64,000 nucleotides of DNA from JBDWFY01 sp965275915. Its GTDB lineage: Bacteria; Pseudomonadota; Alphaproteobacteria; Rhizobiales; Stappiaceae. The position numbers and the translations under genes were made by a program. Within the stretch, counting starts at the first letter, position 1. Each line of letters begins with the position of its first letter. The stretch covers positions 186,001-250,000 of the forward strand of contig CBDHYI010000007.1 of the NCBI GenBank assembly GCA_965275915.1, given 5' to 3'. Shown here piece by piece: positions 63,266 to 64,000 of the stretch. The notes beneath the pieces are model-generated. The model had not been told where the DNA came from. It saw nothing but the letters and a program-made list of their open reading frames with translations, and did no database searches.

Positions 63266-63901
63266 TTACAATTTGCTTTGTACGATCTTCTCCAGTTCGC
63301 CAAATGACAGAGCTCCGCGATGGATTTCGCCGTCAACGATCAGGGTCGGGGTTGAATTCACACCGAATTCGTTGGCTGCACGGTCTTTTACCCAAGTGAT
63401 TCCGTCAAGGATCTCCTGATTCTGCAAGCAGGCATCAAAAGTCTCTTGTGTAAAACCGATCTGTTTGGCGATGCCAAGCATTGAGTTGTACGGATCGTCC
63501 GTAAAGGCCCAGCTCCGCTGGTCGGCAAAAAGCAAATCGATGATATCAAAATATTTATCTTCCGGCGAACACCGGGCCATCATAAATGCGCCCAGGGCAA
63601 CAGTATCGAGCGGAAATTCGCGCATGATGAACCGGACTTTGCCCGTTTCAATGTAATCCTTCTTGAGATCGGGGTACGTGTTCTTGTGAAAATTTGCGCA
63701 GTGACCGCATGTCATGCTGGCATATTCGATGATCGTAACCGGCGCATCATCTGCACCCAACGCCATCTCAGGCAGCGTGCCCGGCTTCATCAGTTCATCG
63801 ATATCGATGCTCTGTGCTGACGCCGGTCCGATGAAACTGACAACCGATGCGGCTGTGAGGGCCAATGCTCCCGTACCCTGTAAAAATAATCTCCGGTTCA
63901 T
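63266..63901 (-). CDS. DsbA family thioredoxin-fold protein
   Basis: Periplasmic disulfide-handling protein of 211 residues. The N-terminus NRRLFLQG followed by a hydrophobic stretch and PASAQS looks like a Tat or Sec signal. The thioredoxin fold is seen as PVTIIEYASMTCGHCANFHK with active-site CGHC and cis-Pro region VNSTPTLIVDGEIHRG. GGAGGGAAA precedes the ATG at 63901. Such genes lie next to smc in many Hyphomicrobiales. The region beyond, to the window edge, shows no gene I can support. Confidence 0.92.
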   Translation of the reverse strand: MNRRLFLQGTGALALTAASVVSFIGPASAQSIDIDELMKPGTLPEMALGADDAPVTIIEYASMTCGHCANFHKNTYPDLKKDYIETGKVRFIMREFPLDTVALGAFMMARCSPEDKYFDIIDLLFADQRSWAFTDDPYNSMLGIAKQIGFTQETFDACLQNQEILDGITWVKDRAANEFGVNSTPTLIVDGEIHRGALSFGELEKIVQSKL

Positions 63902-64000
63902 TTTCCCTCCATCCATTTATCTGGAGCCTGTCGATACATGTGCGGCAAACTTAAGCCTTCGCCGCCCGATAGCAAGATCACTATGCCACCTTAGCGAACA

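Overview
The window is a compact chromosomal segment of an alphaproteobacterium, most likely of the Hyphomicrobiales (Rhizobiales). The case rests on gene content and order: a split ATP synthase F0 operon with both b and b' subunits (atpI-atpB-atpE-atpF'-atpF), UPF0314/DUF2585, a TIGR02301 protein, an acuI-type reductase, a CHASE2 diguanylate cyclase/phosphodiesterase, an ETF-ubiquinone oxidoreductase divergent from a family 4 uracil-DNA glycosylase, and dsbA next to smc. I see no rRNA, tRNA, CRISPR array, phage or complete transposase gene. Genus cannot be fixed from the sequence alone.

Layout. 0-9 kb: DUF3095 protein, cyclopropane fatty acid synthase, fabI with a histidine phosphatase, an FAD-linked oxidase, an SRAP protease, a conserved unknown gene followed by a NUDIX hydrolase with a non-standard start, TIGR02301 and a small unknown gene. 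9-21 kb: LysE-type exporter, secreted unknown protein, L,D-transpeptidase, dihydroorotase, ygfZ with an HD hydrolase, then a secreted FecR-domain protein with a 24-bp tandem repeat directly upstream of a CHASE2-PAS-GGDEF-EAL protein. 21-36 kb: metallophosphoesterase, tyrosine-phosphatase-like protein coupled to an NrtR-type NAD regulator, DUF2339, acuI with an MFS carrier, a LysR regulator, nadABC and a SleB-type cell wall hydrolase. 36-46 kb: glyS, a double CDGSH protein, DUF2207, LemA and glyQ on one strand, sppA with a small membrane protein, cytochrome c', a LysR regulator and uracil-DNA glycosylase. 47-64 kb: ETF-QO, a malic enzyme with a phosphotransacetylase-like tail, ceramidase-like protein, moaB, metallo-beta-lactamase-fold protein, glycosyltransferase, radical SAM protein, rnhB, the ATP synthase F0 operon, smc and dsbA.

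Most genes are housekeeping. The most unusual content is intergenic: the window holds a dense set of short, non-coding, TA-flanked inverted-repeat elements of three families. One family-3 element sits inside a family-2 element, and the other family-2 copy preserves the empty site, which shows that both kinds moved. Families 1 and 2 share an internal module. Several neighbouring genes end on a TAG stop codon formed at a repeat edge. A second point of interest is a likely NAD control circuit: an NrtR-type regulator coupled to a phosphatase, and, about 7 kb away, nadABC preceded by two matching TACTCA-type palindromes.
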